Assembly (NCBI GenBank): GCA_945899335.1
Contig: CAMDIP010000043.1
Coordinates: 1 to 9,065 of the forward strand
DNA length: 9,065 nt
Source of the DNA: Bordetella parapertussis
Lineage (GTDB): Bacteria; Pseudomonadota; Gammaproteobacteria; Burkholderiales; Burkholderiaceae_C
Direction: 5' to 3'
Shown: positions 1-6,228 of the stretch, piece after piece
Layout of the letters: each line of letters starts with the position of its first letter
How positions within the stretch are numbered: the stretch's first letter is position 1
Position numbers and translations under genes: made by a program
Notes under the pieces: model-generated
Seen by the model: only the letters and a program-made list of their open reading frames with translations
Database searches by the model: none
What the model was told of the DNA's origin: nothing

Positions 1-747
1 GCAGTCGATTTAGAGCAGTATTGCCTCAAAGGTGTCACCGGCACCTATAACGCCGCTAGCGTCGACCCAGGCGGCTTCACCTACGGCGGTTATTCCAAAA
101 ACATCGTGGTGGACGAGCATTTTGTGTTGCGTATGCCAGAAGGCTTGGAACTTGCTGGCGCTGCACCCTTGCTGTGCGCTGGCATCACCACCTATTCGCC
201 GCTCAAGCATTGGAATATCCAAGCGGGCATGAGCGTGGGCGTGATTGGCTTGGGTGGCTTGGGCCATATGGGCATCAAGTTTGCTCACGCCATGGGCGCC
301 AAAACCACCATGATCACCAGCTCTGCCCACAAGGCGCAAGACGCACTGCGTTTGGGCGCTGACGGGGTGCTGCTATCAAGCGATGCCGCCGCGATGCAAG
401 CCAGCGCCAACCAGTTTGATTTTTTGCTCAACACCATTCCTGTCTACCACGACTACAACGTCTACCTGCCTCTTTTGAAGGTGGACGGCACCATGTGCAT
501 CGTCGGCACGATTGGCATGAACGCCGAACTCAATGCGCGTTCGCTGATCATGGGTCGACGAAAAATTGCCGGCTCATTGGTGGGTGGTATCCAAGAAACC
601 CAAGAGATGCTGGACTTTTGTGCCCAGCACCAAATCTTGTCAGATATCGAAATGATTCCTATGAACGGCATCAACCAAGCCTATGAACGCATGCAGCAAA
701 GCGATGTGAAATACCGCTTCGTGATTGACATGTCCACCCTTGCCTAA
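1..747 (+). CDS. Zinc-dependent alcohol dehydrogenase, YahK/cinnamyl-alcohol-dehydrogenase type (5' partial)
   Basis: This is the C-terminal 248 residues of a medium-chain NAD(P)-dependent alcohol dehydrogenase. The reading frame is open from base 1 and ends at TAA 745-747. Relatives are about 350 residues, so roughly 100 N-terminal residues, with most zinc ligands, lie upstream. The fragment begins with EQYC, whose Cys8 fits the last of the four structural-zinc cysteines. APLLCAGITTYSPL carries the catalytic-zinc cysteine (Cys59), and the Rossmann turn GLGGLG is at 83-88. The stretches GSLVGGIQETQEMLDF and YERMQQSDVKYRFVID match E. coli YahK closely from memory. Family members usually reduce aldehydes with NADPH. 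It is the first visible gene of a likely four-gene operon, 12 bases before the crotonase. The family call is firm; the physiological aldehyde or alcohol is unknown. Confidence 0.92.
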   Translation, partial: AVDLEQYCLKGVTGTYNAASVDPGGFTYGGYSKNIVVDEHFVLRMPEGLELAGAAPLLCAGITTYSPLKHWNIQAGMSVGVIGLGGLGHMGIKFAHAMGAKTTMITSSAHKAQDALRLGADGVLLSSDAAAMQASANQFDFLLNTIPVYHDYNVYLPLLKVDGTMCIVGTIGMNAELNARSLIMGRRKIAGSLVGGIQETQEMLDFCAQHQILSDIEMIPMNGINQAYERMQQSDVKYRFVIDMSTLA

Positions 748-759
748 ATCCTTTTCACC

Positions 760-1638
760 ATGACCAACTACACCACCCTGCGCTACGAGGTAGCCGATCA
801 CATCCTTACCCTCACCCTGAACCGCCCAGAGCAAATGAATGCGTTCACGGTCGAGATGTCGCATGAACTGATTCACGCGTTCAACCGTGCCAGCAACGAC
901 GATGCGGTGGCCGCGATTGTGGTGACCGGTGCGGGCAAAGCGTTTTGCGCTGGCATGGACTTGAGCATCGAGGGCAATGTGTTTGGCTTAAACGAACACC
1001 TGCAGCCCACGTTGAAAGACATGCAAGACAAGCTGAATGACCCCGCCATGGTTGATGGGGTGCGGGACTCGGGCGGCAAGGTCACCCTTGCCATGTTCGA
1101 GTGCAAAAAACCCATCATCGGCGCGATCAACGGCGCGGCAGTGGGCATAGGCGCCACCATGACATGCGCCATGGACATCCGCTTGGCCTCAGAAAAGGCA
1201 CGCATCGGTTTTGTGTTCAACAAAATTGGCATCACACCCGAAGCATGTTCAAGCTGGTTTTTGCCGCGCTTGGTGGGCTTGCAAACCGCGCTGGAGTGGT
1301 GCTACACCGGCGACATCCACAGTGCAGACACCCTGCTGTCGGCAGGCTATGTCAAGGCTGTTTTCGCTGCTGATGTTTTGCTGGAAGAAGCCTACAAAAT
1401 TGCACGAAAAATAGTGGCGCACAGCCCGGTGGCCATCGCCTTGACGCGGCAAATGCTTTACCGCAACGCGGCGCAAGACCATCCTTTAAAGGCGCACCAA
1501 GTGGACTCCTTGGCTATCTTTTACGCCAGCCAAACCAGTGGCAAAGAAGGTGTGGCCTCGTTCCGTGAAAAACGTGCCCCTGTTTTCACCGACAAAGCCT
1601 CCACCGATATGCCCGACTTTTACCCTTGGTGGGCTTAA
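760..1638 (+). CDS. Crotonase-family enoyl-CoA hydratase/isomerase
   Basis: This 292-residue protein has the crotonase fold. Oxyanion-hole segments are visible at GKAFCAGMDLS (59-69) and INGAAVGIGATM (123-134). Between them is an insertion of about 35 residues that includes VRDSGGKVTL, which makes the protein longer than the usual ~260-residue hydratase. Glu161 in ITPEACSSWFLPR sits where the catalytic glutamate of delta3,delta2-enoyl-CoA isomerases such as human ECI2 (SPEGCSS) is found. The residue corresponding to the first hydratase glutamate of classical crotonase is not evident, so isomerase activity is at least as likely as hydration. The start ATG has no clear Shine-Dalgarno site, which fits translation following the upstream gene. 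It lies between the alcohol dehydrogenase and the acyl-CoA synthetase, and probably acts on the CoA ester that the synthetase makes (inference). Confidence 0.9.
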   Translation: MTNYTTLRYEVADHILTLTLNRPEQMNAFTVEMSHELIHAFNRASNDDAVAAIVVTGAGKAFCAGMDLSIEGNVFGLNEHLQPTLKDMQDKLNDPAMVDGVRDSGGKVTLAMFECKKPIIGAINGAAVGIGATMTCAMDIRLASEKARIGFVFNKIGITPEACSSWFLPRLVGLQTALEWCYTGDIHSADTLLSAGYVKAVFAADVLLEEAYKIARKIVAHSPVAIALTRQMLYRNAAQDHPLKAHQVDSLAIFYASQTSGKEGVASFREKRAPVFTDKASTDMPDFYPWWA

Positions 1639-1653
1639 AGCCAACGCACACCC

Positions 1654-3291
1654 ATGACCTCTATTTATGAGCAAGGACTAGACAAAACCTCGGCCAATTT
1701 CGCGGCCCTCTCTCCCGTAAGCTTTTTAGAGCGCAGCGCAGATATTTACCCCGACTTGACCGCTGTGGTTCACGGCGATCGCCACTACAACTGGGAGCAG
1801 GTGCGCGAGCGCAGCGCCCGCCTTGCAAATGCCCTCAAAGCAGCGGGCATTCAACGTGGCTTTACTGTCAGCGTGATGCTCTCCAACACCCCCGAGATGC
1901 TGGAAGCGCACTACGCCGTGCCTGCGGTGAATGCGGTGTTACACGCCCTCAATACCCGCCTTGACGCCGCGCTGATTGCTTGGCAGATGAACCACTGCGA
2001 GGCCAGCCTTCTCATCACCGACCGAGAGTTCTCTGTCACCATGAAGGAGGCTCTTGGCATCCTTCGCGGCCAATACCAACGCGATGTGCGGGTTATCGAT
2101 GTGGACGACAGCGAGTACACCGGCGCAGGTGAGCGCCTAGGCGAAATGGAATACGAAGCTTGGTTGGCCAGCCACCCACCCGTGGCTCAACTGGGTGGGC
2201 CGCATGACGAGTGGGACGCGATTGCGGTGAGTTACACCTCGGGTACCACCGGCGACCCCAAGGGCGTGGTCACCCACCACCGCGGCGCTTACCTCAACGC
2301 GGTCAGCAATGCGGTGACTTGGCACATGCCCAACTTTTCGCGCTACCTTTGGACCTTGCCGATGTTTCACTGCAACGGCTGGTGCTTTCCTTGGACCATC
2401 GCCATGCTGGGCGGTGTGCATGTGTGTTTGCGCAAAATCGACGCAGCTTTGATATTGCAAGCCATGGCAGACCACCACGTAGACCATTACTGCGCCGCCC
2501 CTGTAGTACACAACCTGTTGATCCAAGCCCCCGCGCATTTGCAAGCGGCTGTCACACACCAAGTCAAAGGCATGGTGGCAGGTGCCAGTCCGCCCGCTTC
2601 CATGCTGGAGGGCATGGCCAAGCTGGGCTTTGACATCACACACGTTTATGGCCTGACCGAGGTCTATGGCCCCGCTTCGGTGTGCGTTAAGCGCAGCGAT
2701 TGGTCTGAGCAAAGTTTGGACGAGCAAGCCCTGCTGAATGGGCGCCAAGGTGTTCGCTATCCCTTGCAAGAGGGTATGGCCCTGAAAGACCCGCAAAGTT
2801 TGGTTGACACACCCGCCGATGGGCAAACCATGGGCGAAATCATGTTTCGCGGCAATATCGTCATGAAGGGGTATTTGAAAAATCCCCGCGCCACTGCGCA
2901 AGCCTTTGAAGGCGGCTGGTTCCATTCGGGCGACTTGGGCGTGATCGATACCCAAGGCTATATGAAGATCAAAGACCGCAACAAAGACATCATCATCTCG
3001 GGCGGCGAAAATATCAGCAGCATCGAGGTGGAAGATGCGCTGTACCGCCACCCATCTGTGCTGGCCTGCGCGGTGGTGGCCAAACCCGATGACAAGTGGG
3101 GCGAGACACCGCTGGCCTTTGTGGAGTTGCACACCGGACACGCGGTCGACGCCGAGCAGTTGCAAGCGCATTGCAAATCCTTGCTGGCAGGCTACAAAGT
3201 GCCGCGTACATTTATCTTCGAAGCCATCCCCAAAACATCCACAGGCAAGATACAAAAATTTCAACTCAGAGAAAAAGCCAAAGCGCTTTAG
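1654..3291 (+). CDS. AMP-forming acyl-CoA synthetase (ANL superfamily)
   Basis: This 545-residue protein would activate a carboxylic acid with ATP and CoA to acyl-CoA, AMP and pyrophosphate. ANL motifs appear in order: the phosphate-binding loop YTSGTTGDPKGV (194-205), FHCNGWCFPW (238-247), VYGLTEVYGP (331-340), GWFHSGDLG (421-429, hinge-side aspartate Asp427), KDRNKDIIISGGEN (440-453) and the C-terminal PKTSTGKIQKF with catalytic Lys532. The GWCFPW segment and the length fit the medium-chain/DmdB/plant-AAE-like subgroup rather than acetyl-CoA synthetase or long-chain FadD. It starts 15 bases after the crotonase stop and ends 21 bases before the SDR gene, which suggests one operon. Substrate specificity cannot be read; medium-chain, branched or aromatic acids are all possible. 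Confidence 0.93.
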   Translation: MTSIYEQGLDKTSANFAALSPVSFLERSADIYPDLTAVVHGDRHYNWEQVRERSARLANALKAAGIQRGFTVSVMLSNTPEMLEAHYAVPAVNAVLHALNTRLDAALIAWQMNHCEASLLITDREFSVTMKEALGILRGQYQRDVRVIDVDDSEYTGAGERLGEMEYEAWLASHPPVAQLGGPHDEWDAIAVSYTSGTTGDPKGVVTHHRGAYLNAVSNAVTWHMPNFSRYLWTLPMFHCNGWCFPWTIAMLGGVHVCLRKIDAALILQAMADHHVDHYCAAPVVHNLLIQAPAHLQAAVTHQVKGMVAGASPPASMLEGMAKLGFDITHVYGLTEVYGPASVCVKRSDWSEQSLDEQALLNGRQGVRYPLQEGMALKDPQSLVDTPADGQTMGEIMFRGNIVMKGYLKNPRATAQAFEGGWFHSGDLGVIDTQGYMKIKDRNKDIIISGGENISSIEVEDALYRHPSVLACAVVAKPDDKWGETPLAFVELHTGHAVDAEQLQAHCKSLLAGYKVPRTFIFEAIPKTSTGKIQKFQLREKAKAL

Positions 3292-3312
3292 GCCTCACCA
3301 CTGGAGACAACC

Positions 3313-4284
3313 ATGCTTGACCATTTCCCCCTTTCTGCCTCAGAGTTTGACGGTCCCGTGTTGGTCACTGGCGCGGGAGGTTGCATTGGCAGCTGGGTGT
3401 TGGCACTGCTCACCCATGCCGGTGTGCCCGTGAGCGCTTTCGATTTGAAAGCTGATACCCGTCGTCCTGAACTGCTGATGTCGCCAGCTGACTTGAAAAA
3501 AGTGCATTGGTACGAAGGCGATATCGCCGACACCGCCGCAGTCAAAGCCGCGGTGCAGCACAGCAAGGCCCGCGCCATCATCCACTTGGCGGCGCTTCAA
3601 GTGCCGTTTTGCCGCGCCAACCCTGTGGATGGCGCTTTGGTGAATGTGGTGGGCACAGTCAATGTATTTGAAGCCGCCAAGGAAGCAGGGATCAAGCGCC
3701 TAACTTACGCCAGCTCGGTGGCGGCCTACGGCGCTTTGAAAAACGGCGGCGCCATGGCCACGCTGTACGGCGCTTACAAATACTGCAACGAACAAACCGC
3801 CAAGGTGTACTCTGAAGAAAACGGCTTGCACAGCGTGGGCATTCGACCTGGGGTGGTGTATGGCGTGGGCCGCGACCAAGGCATGACCTCCAAAACCACC
3901 GTGGCTTTGCTGGCTGCGGCGGCGCATAAGGCCTACGACATTCCCTTCAGCGGCCATGTGTCGTGGTTGTTTGCAGCAGAGGCCGCCAGTGCTTTCATTC
4001 GCAGCGTGGCCAAAGAACGCATGGGCGCACCGGTCTTTGACTTGAATGGCGTCTACGCCTCAGTGGAAGAAGGCATGGCCATTTTGAAAGCCATCGCACC
4101 CGACGCCCAAGTGGGCATCAAAGGCGAGCCGCTGGCGTTTCCCATGGACAAATCGGATGAACCTTTGAAAGCCTTCATTGGCGACTACGGCCAAATGCCC
4201 TTGGACCAAGGCATAGAAGCTACTTACAAAGCCTTTGCCCAACTGCTGCAAGACAAGCGCATCAGTGCCTCCGGCATTGCTTGA
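3313..4284 (+). CDS. NAD-dependent epimerase/dehydratase family protein (extended SDR)
   Basis: This 323-residue extended short-chain dehydrogenase/reductase has the nucleotide-binding glycine motif VTGAGGCIGSWV at 18-29. The acidic residue in FDLK, at the end of the second strand, fits NAD preference. EGDIADTAAV (68-77), HLAALQVP (91-98), the Ser in YASSVAAYG (132-140) and the catalytic YGAYK (Tyr152, Lys156) complete the family pattern. GGAG at 3303-3306, six bases before the ATG, supports this start. It is the last gene of the plus-strand cluster and is followed after 16 bases by a convergent gene, with no obvious terminator hairpin. Family members act on nucleotide sugars, but also on hydroxy-steroids, aldehydes and CoA esters. 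The catabolic neighbours make a non-sugar substrate plausible, but this is inference. Confidence 0.9.
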   Translation: MLDHFPLSASEFDGPVLVTGAGGCIGSWVLALLTHAGVPVSAFDLKADTRRPELLMSPADLKKVHWYEGDIADTAAVKAAVQHSKARAIIHLAALQVPFCRANPVDGALVNVVGTVNVFEAAKEAGIKRLTYASSVAAYGALKNGGAMATLYGAYKYCNEQTAKVYSEENGLHSVGIRPGVVYGVGRDQGMTSKTTVALLAAAAHKAYDIPFSGHVSWLFAAEAASAFIRSVAKERMGAPVFDLNGVYASVEEGMAILKAIAPDAQVGIKGEPLAFPMDKSDEPLKAFIGDYGQMPLDQGIEATYKAFAQLLQDKRISASGIA

Positions 4285-4300
4285 GTGAACTGGAAATGGA

Positions 4301-4558
4301 TTACTCCTCAGTTTTGGGGGCAGGCTTGGCGGGTTTCCAAGCAATATCTCGCTGCAAACGAATGGCTTTGAACATGCAATCGCGTTTGAGTTCGCCATTT
4401 TTGATCTTGTCGCAATAGGTGCCGCTGGCGGAATAGGTGCCCAAACAATAGTTCTTTTTGTCCGGACTGCTAATCTTGGAGCACTCTGACAAATCAGCCC
4501 AAGCAAAACCCAAAGTTACTAACAAAAACACACAGAAAACCGCTGATCTTTTGACCAT
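4301..4558 (-). CDS. Small secreted four-cysteine protein, function unknown
   Basis: This is an 85-residue protein I do not recognise. The N-terminus (MVKRSAVFCVFLLVTLGF) is a typical Sec signal peptide, with a likely signal peptidase I site after AWA. There is no lipobox, so the mature protein of about 62 residues is probably periplasmic or secreted. It has four cysteines at 26, 38, 49 and 61, nearly evenly spaced with 11, 10 and 11 residues between them, which suggests two disulfides. A basic middle is followed by a proline/lysine tail. Two ATGs in tandem (4561 and 4558) could start it. GAGG at 4569-4566 is 7 bases from the second and 4 from the first, so I chose 4558. It is convergent with the SDR gene and divergent from the globin-like/YbjN-like gene, with which it may share regulation. 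Confidence 0.75.
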   Translation of the reverse strand: MVKRSAVFCVFLLVTLGFAWADLSECSKISSPDKKNYCLGTYSASGTYCDKIKNGELKRDCMFKAIRLQRDIAWKPAKPAPKTEE

Positions 4559-4565
4559 CATCAAA

Positions 4566-4569
4566 CCTC
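4566..4569 (-). promoter_or_regulatory. Shine-Dalgarno site that decides the start of the four-cysteine protein
   Basis: On the minus strand this reads GAGG. Its spacing of 7 bases to the ATG at 4558-4556 is better than 4 bases to the ATG at 4561-4559 or 1 base to the in-frame TTG at 4564-4562. Confidence 0.5.
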
Positions 4570-4587
4570 AAGAAAAAAGCACAAGAA

Positions 4588-4616
4588 ATTATTCAAACTT
4601 ACCCTTTTAGGGTCGA
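4588..4616 (-). promoter_or_regulatory. Candidate sigma-70 promoter for the four-cysteine protein
   Basis: On the minus strand, TCGACC (4616-4611, 4 of 6 to the -35 consensus) and AATAAT (4593-4588, 5 of 6 to the -10 consensus) are separated by exactly 17 bases. Transcription would start near 4581, giving a leader of about 20 bases. It overlaps a plus-strand promoter candidate and the palindrome 4601-4613. Found by eye; untested. Confidence 0.4.
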
Positions 4617-4620
4617 TACT
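4592..4620 (+). promoter_or_regulatory. Candidate sigma-70 promoter for the globin-like/YbjN-like gene
   Basis: TTCAAA (4592-4597, 4 of 6 to the -35 consensus) and GATACT (4615-4620, 4 of 6 to the -10 consensus) are 17 bases apart. The leader would be about 70 bases. A weaker -10-like TAGAAT lies closer to the gene, just after the AATTTAA stretch, but has no good -35. The two halves overlap the minus-strand promoter candidate. Confidence 0.33.
4601..4613. promoter_or_regulatory. 13-bp palindrome between overlapping divergent promoters, possible operator
   Basis: ACCCT-TTT-AGGGT is a perfect inverted repeat with 5-bp arms and a 3-base centre. It lies in the 17-base spacer of the plus-strand promoter candidate and mostly in that of the minus-strand one, a place where a bound repressor would block both. 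No regulator family is recognised, and the arms are short enough that chance is possible. Confidence 0.35.
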
Positions 4621-4698
4621 AGAAGTGCGAAGCGGGTTTTTCAGCTCCCAATTTAATAGAATCATTACAAAACCGTCATAAAAGAGGAAAGTTAACGC

Positions 4699-5502
4699 AT
4701 GCAACTCATGGACACGCCAGACAACAAAGAAAAATTGGTCGATGCCATCAAAATATTCTATGACAACGTCATGGAGCAAAAAGATCTGCGTCACTTTTTC
4801 TTTGGCATGAACATTGAAAATCTCGTCAAAGATATCGAGCTGTACCAAGATTTTTTCATGCCCAAGCCCGAACGCTACTTCAGGGAGTCTTTTTCCCAAA
4901 CGTCCCCCTCAGCTATTCAAATCAAGGCACCCCAATTTGATGAGTTGCAAATCACCTTGCAAACCTCTTTGCGCTCTGGTGGTTACCTGAAAAGTCAAAT
5001 ACCTGTTTTGTCAGCCAAGTTACTTGAGTTGTTTGAAGAGTCACGCGCCCAAAAGGCTGATGAAAACATCAAGGTTTGGAAACCTTTAGAGGTGACCAAC
5101 CAATTGGTGTGCGACCTTTACAACGTCAACCGTACAGATGCGCGATTGGAAAAAAATGGCGATGTTTACGGTTCGCGCGGTTTTATGTATCCCTTTTGGA
5201 CGCGGGTTGCCAACGACACCAAGCAGCTGATCTTCATTGGCCAAGGTTTCTCCACCAGTGTGGACACCCCATTGGCAACTGTCGAGACGTTTTGTAACCA
5301 AGTGAATGAAAAATTCACACACCAAAAATTTCAAGTGCGGCAAAGCGCCAAGGGGCCGGTGCTGTTTGCGCGTCACGCCATCTCTTATGCCCAAGGCGTC
5401 CCCACACGAATGCTCATACGTGCAGCCAAACAATTTGCCACAACGTTTGAAGGGGCTATGAACATGGACCCCGACAAGCTGCTCAAAAACATAATTCGTT
5501 GA
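4699..5502 (+). CDS. Globin-like/YbjN-like two-domain protein, function unknown
   Basis: This is a 267-residue soluble protein without signal peptide or membrane segment. Residues 8-116 resemble a group I truncated haemoglobin: the B-helix FYDNV (Tyr21 at the B10 place), the CD-corner HFFFG and the Q/F-rich E-helix are in register. The F-helix histidine that binds haem iron is missing; Pro70 falls there, ten residues before Phe80. The only histidine in the first 120 residues is His32. Residues about 120-262 resemble the YbjN family: YPFWTRV, then strands (QLIFIGQGF), then VETFCNQVNEKF, then VLFARHAISY, then a helix (RMLIRAAKQFATTFEGAM). AGAGGA at 4683-4688, ten bases before the first ATG, supports the start. 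Both domain calls were made by eye, the YbjN part with a little more confidence. Sensory or chaperone-like roles are known or proposed for such domains; no function is claimed here. Confidence 0.8.
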   Translation: MQLMDTPDNKEKLVDAIKIFYDNVMEQKDLRHFFFGMNIENLVKDIELYQDFFMPKPERYFRESFSQTSPSAIQIKAPQFDELQITLQTSLRSGGYLKSQIPVLSAKLLELFEESRAQKADENIKVWKPLEVTNQLVCDLYNVNRTDARLEKNGDVYGSRGFMYPFWTRVANDTKQLIFIGQGFSTSVDTPLATVETFCNQVNEKFTHQKFQVRQSAKGPVLFARHAISYAQGVPTRMLIRAAKQFATTFEGAMNMDPDKLLKNIIR

Positions 5503-5508
5503 TTTTGA

Positions 5509-5534
5509 TGATTTTTTAATCAATTATTTTTTTT
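5509..5534 (+). terminator. Weak candidate terminator after the globin-like/YbjN-like gene
   Basis: TGATT-TTTT-AATCA (5509-5522) forms a 5-bp A/T-rich hairpin, followed by eight consecutive T at 5527-5534, starting 7 bases after the stop codon. The T-run is good but the stem is weak, so the call is tentative. Confidence 0.3.
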
Positions 5535-5547
5535 CGCTTAAGATGGC

Positions 5548-5571
5548 TCATAACGATACAGCTCGTTATGA
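5548..5571. repeat. 24-base inverted repeat upstream of the CvpA-family gene
   Basis: TCATAACGA (5548-5556) and TCGTTATGA (5563-5571) are perfect 9-bp arms around a 6-base centre. The repeat lies in the 92-base gap between the globin-like/YbjN-like gene and the CvpA-family gene, 23 bases before the latter's ATG. It could be an operator, an mRNA hairpin in the leader, or part of a terminator, although the tail ATTCTTTTG is only moderately T-rich. Confidence 0.5.
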
Positions 5572-5594
5572 ATTCTTTTGTGAAAATAATATAA

Positions 5595-6089
5595 ATGTGG
5601 GACTTAAGTTTGTTAGATGGTTTGTTTTTGACAACCATCCTCTGTTCCATTGGCATTGGCGCTTACCGCGGCTGGTTGCCCCAAGCCCTCTCTATGGTGG
5701 GTTTTGTGGCCGCATTTGTGGCCGTCGTGAAACTCGGCCCTTCTATAGGCCTTTGGCTGCCCCTCGGTGGCCCAGGTGAGGCGCTGCGTGACGATATGGG
5801 CGCACTTATCGCATTGATCGTTACCTTGTTCTTGGGTCACCAAGCCGTGGTCTTGCACCGCAAATTGTTTACCCGCAGCGGGCCGCAACCAGCGCACCGC
5901 ACTTTGGGCGGCATCTTTGGCATGGTGTCAGGGGTGTTTGTATTGCTTCTGGTGTCGGCCATGATTGACCTCACCGCTTGGCGAGAATCAACATGGTGGA
6001 AAGGCACTTCTGAGGAAAGCGTCACACGCTTTTTGCTGGAGCACATGAAGTCCAGCGTCAAACCAAGTGAAGTAGGCCCACCTACTTGA
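5595..6089 (+). CDS. CvpA family inner-membrane protein
   Basis: This 164-residue protein is close to the usual CvpA length (about 162). About four hydrophobic segments are visible near residues 5-24, 30-55, 67-87 and 104-125. CvpA hallmarks are the AYRG turn after the first segment (Arg25-Gly26) and HRTLGGIFGMVSGV (101-114), which matches the DRxLGxxFGxxRG motif, here with Ser in place of the last Arg. The family is needed for colicin V production in E. coli and in general affects envelope integrity; its molecular role is not settled. The codon just before the ATG is TAA, so no upstream start is possible, and there is no clear Shine-Dalgarno site. It is not next to purF, the common partner, so it may be a second CvpA-like gene (inference). 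Confidence 0.78.
   Translation: MWDLSLLDGLFLTTILCSIGIGAYRGWLPQALSMVGFVAAFVAVVKLGPSIGLWLPLGGPGEALRDDMGALIALIVTLFLGHQAVVLHRKLFTRSGPQPAHRTLGGIFGMVSGVFVLLLVSAMIDLTAWRESTWWKGTSEESVTRFLLEHMKSSVKPSEVGPPT
6070..6087. terminator. Hairpin over the two convergent stop codons
   Basis: AAGTAGG-CCCA-CCTACTT is a perfect 7-bp stem with a 4-base loop. It overlaps the end of the CvpA-family gene and contains the stop codon of the minus-strand 41-residue gene (6084-6082). Neither side has a proper T-run, so it could be a bidirectional transcription stop or an mRNA 3'-end stabiliser rather than a classical terminator. Confidence 0.3.
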
Positions 6090-6207
6090 TAGACTCTTTC
6101 ATATAGGTCTGGGTGATTTTCACGGCTTTATCCAGCACAGAAGCCGCACCGCTGACACCCACGGTGGCCACAAAAATGCCGAGTAAAAACGAAATCAGGT
6201 AGCCCAT
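6082..6207 (-). CDS. 41-residue single-span membrane protein, function unknown
   Basis: This short minus-strand ORF starts at ATG 6207-6205 and ends at TAG 6084-6082. Its protein has a hydrophobic N-terminal span (GYLISFLLGIFVATVGVSG, residues 2-20), a short alanine/serine turn and a lysine-rich amphipathic tail (DKAVKITQTYMKESIK). A GAAGG Shine-Dalgarno site sits 7 bases upstream, and codon choice (GGC, GTG, CTG, GCC, ACC) matches neighbouring genes, so I consider it real. The 3' end overlaps the convergent CvpA-family gene by 8 bases. It lies 87 bases downstream of the aminotransferase gene on the same strand, so the two could be co-transcribed. I do not recognise the family. Genes this small are easily left out of annotations. 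Confidence 0.65.
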   Translation of the reverse strand: MGYLISFLLGIFVATVGVSGAASVLDKAVKITQTYMKESIK

Positions 6208-6214
6208 GTTGGTG

Positions 6215-6219
6215 CCTTC
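6215..6219 (-). promoter_or_regulatory. Shine-Dalgarno site of the 41-residue membrane protein
   Basis: On the minus strand this reads GAAGG, 7 bases before the ATG at 6207. It is the main sign, with codon use, that this very short ORF is translated. Confidence 0.6.
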
Positions 6220-6228
6220 AAAGTGGGT

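Noticed and set aside
2137..3264. Long minus-strand ORF of 375 codons opposite the acyl-CoA synthetase
   Set aside because: It is antisense to a gene with all ANL motifs, its product is rich in His/Gly/Ala/Gln without recognisable motifs, and long antisense ORFs are common in moderately GC-rich coding DNA.
760..3291. Feruloyl-CoA synthetase plus feruloyl-CoA hydratase/aldolase pair (vanillin pathway)
   Set aside because: Gene order fits, but the crotonase resembles the ECI2-like group with an insertion rather than the Ech hydratase-lyase, and no vanillin dehydrogenase is present.
4285..4300. Terminator between the SDR gene and the convergent four-cysteine gene
   Set aside because: The 16-base gap and its flanks show no hairpin or T-run.
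5543..5779. Plus-strand ORF overlapping the start of the CvpA-family gene in another frame
   Set aside because: The product is a basic, Arg/Pro-rich frame shadow. The overlapping frame gives a convincing multi-span CvpA protein.
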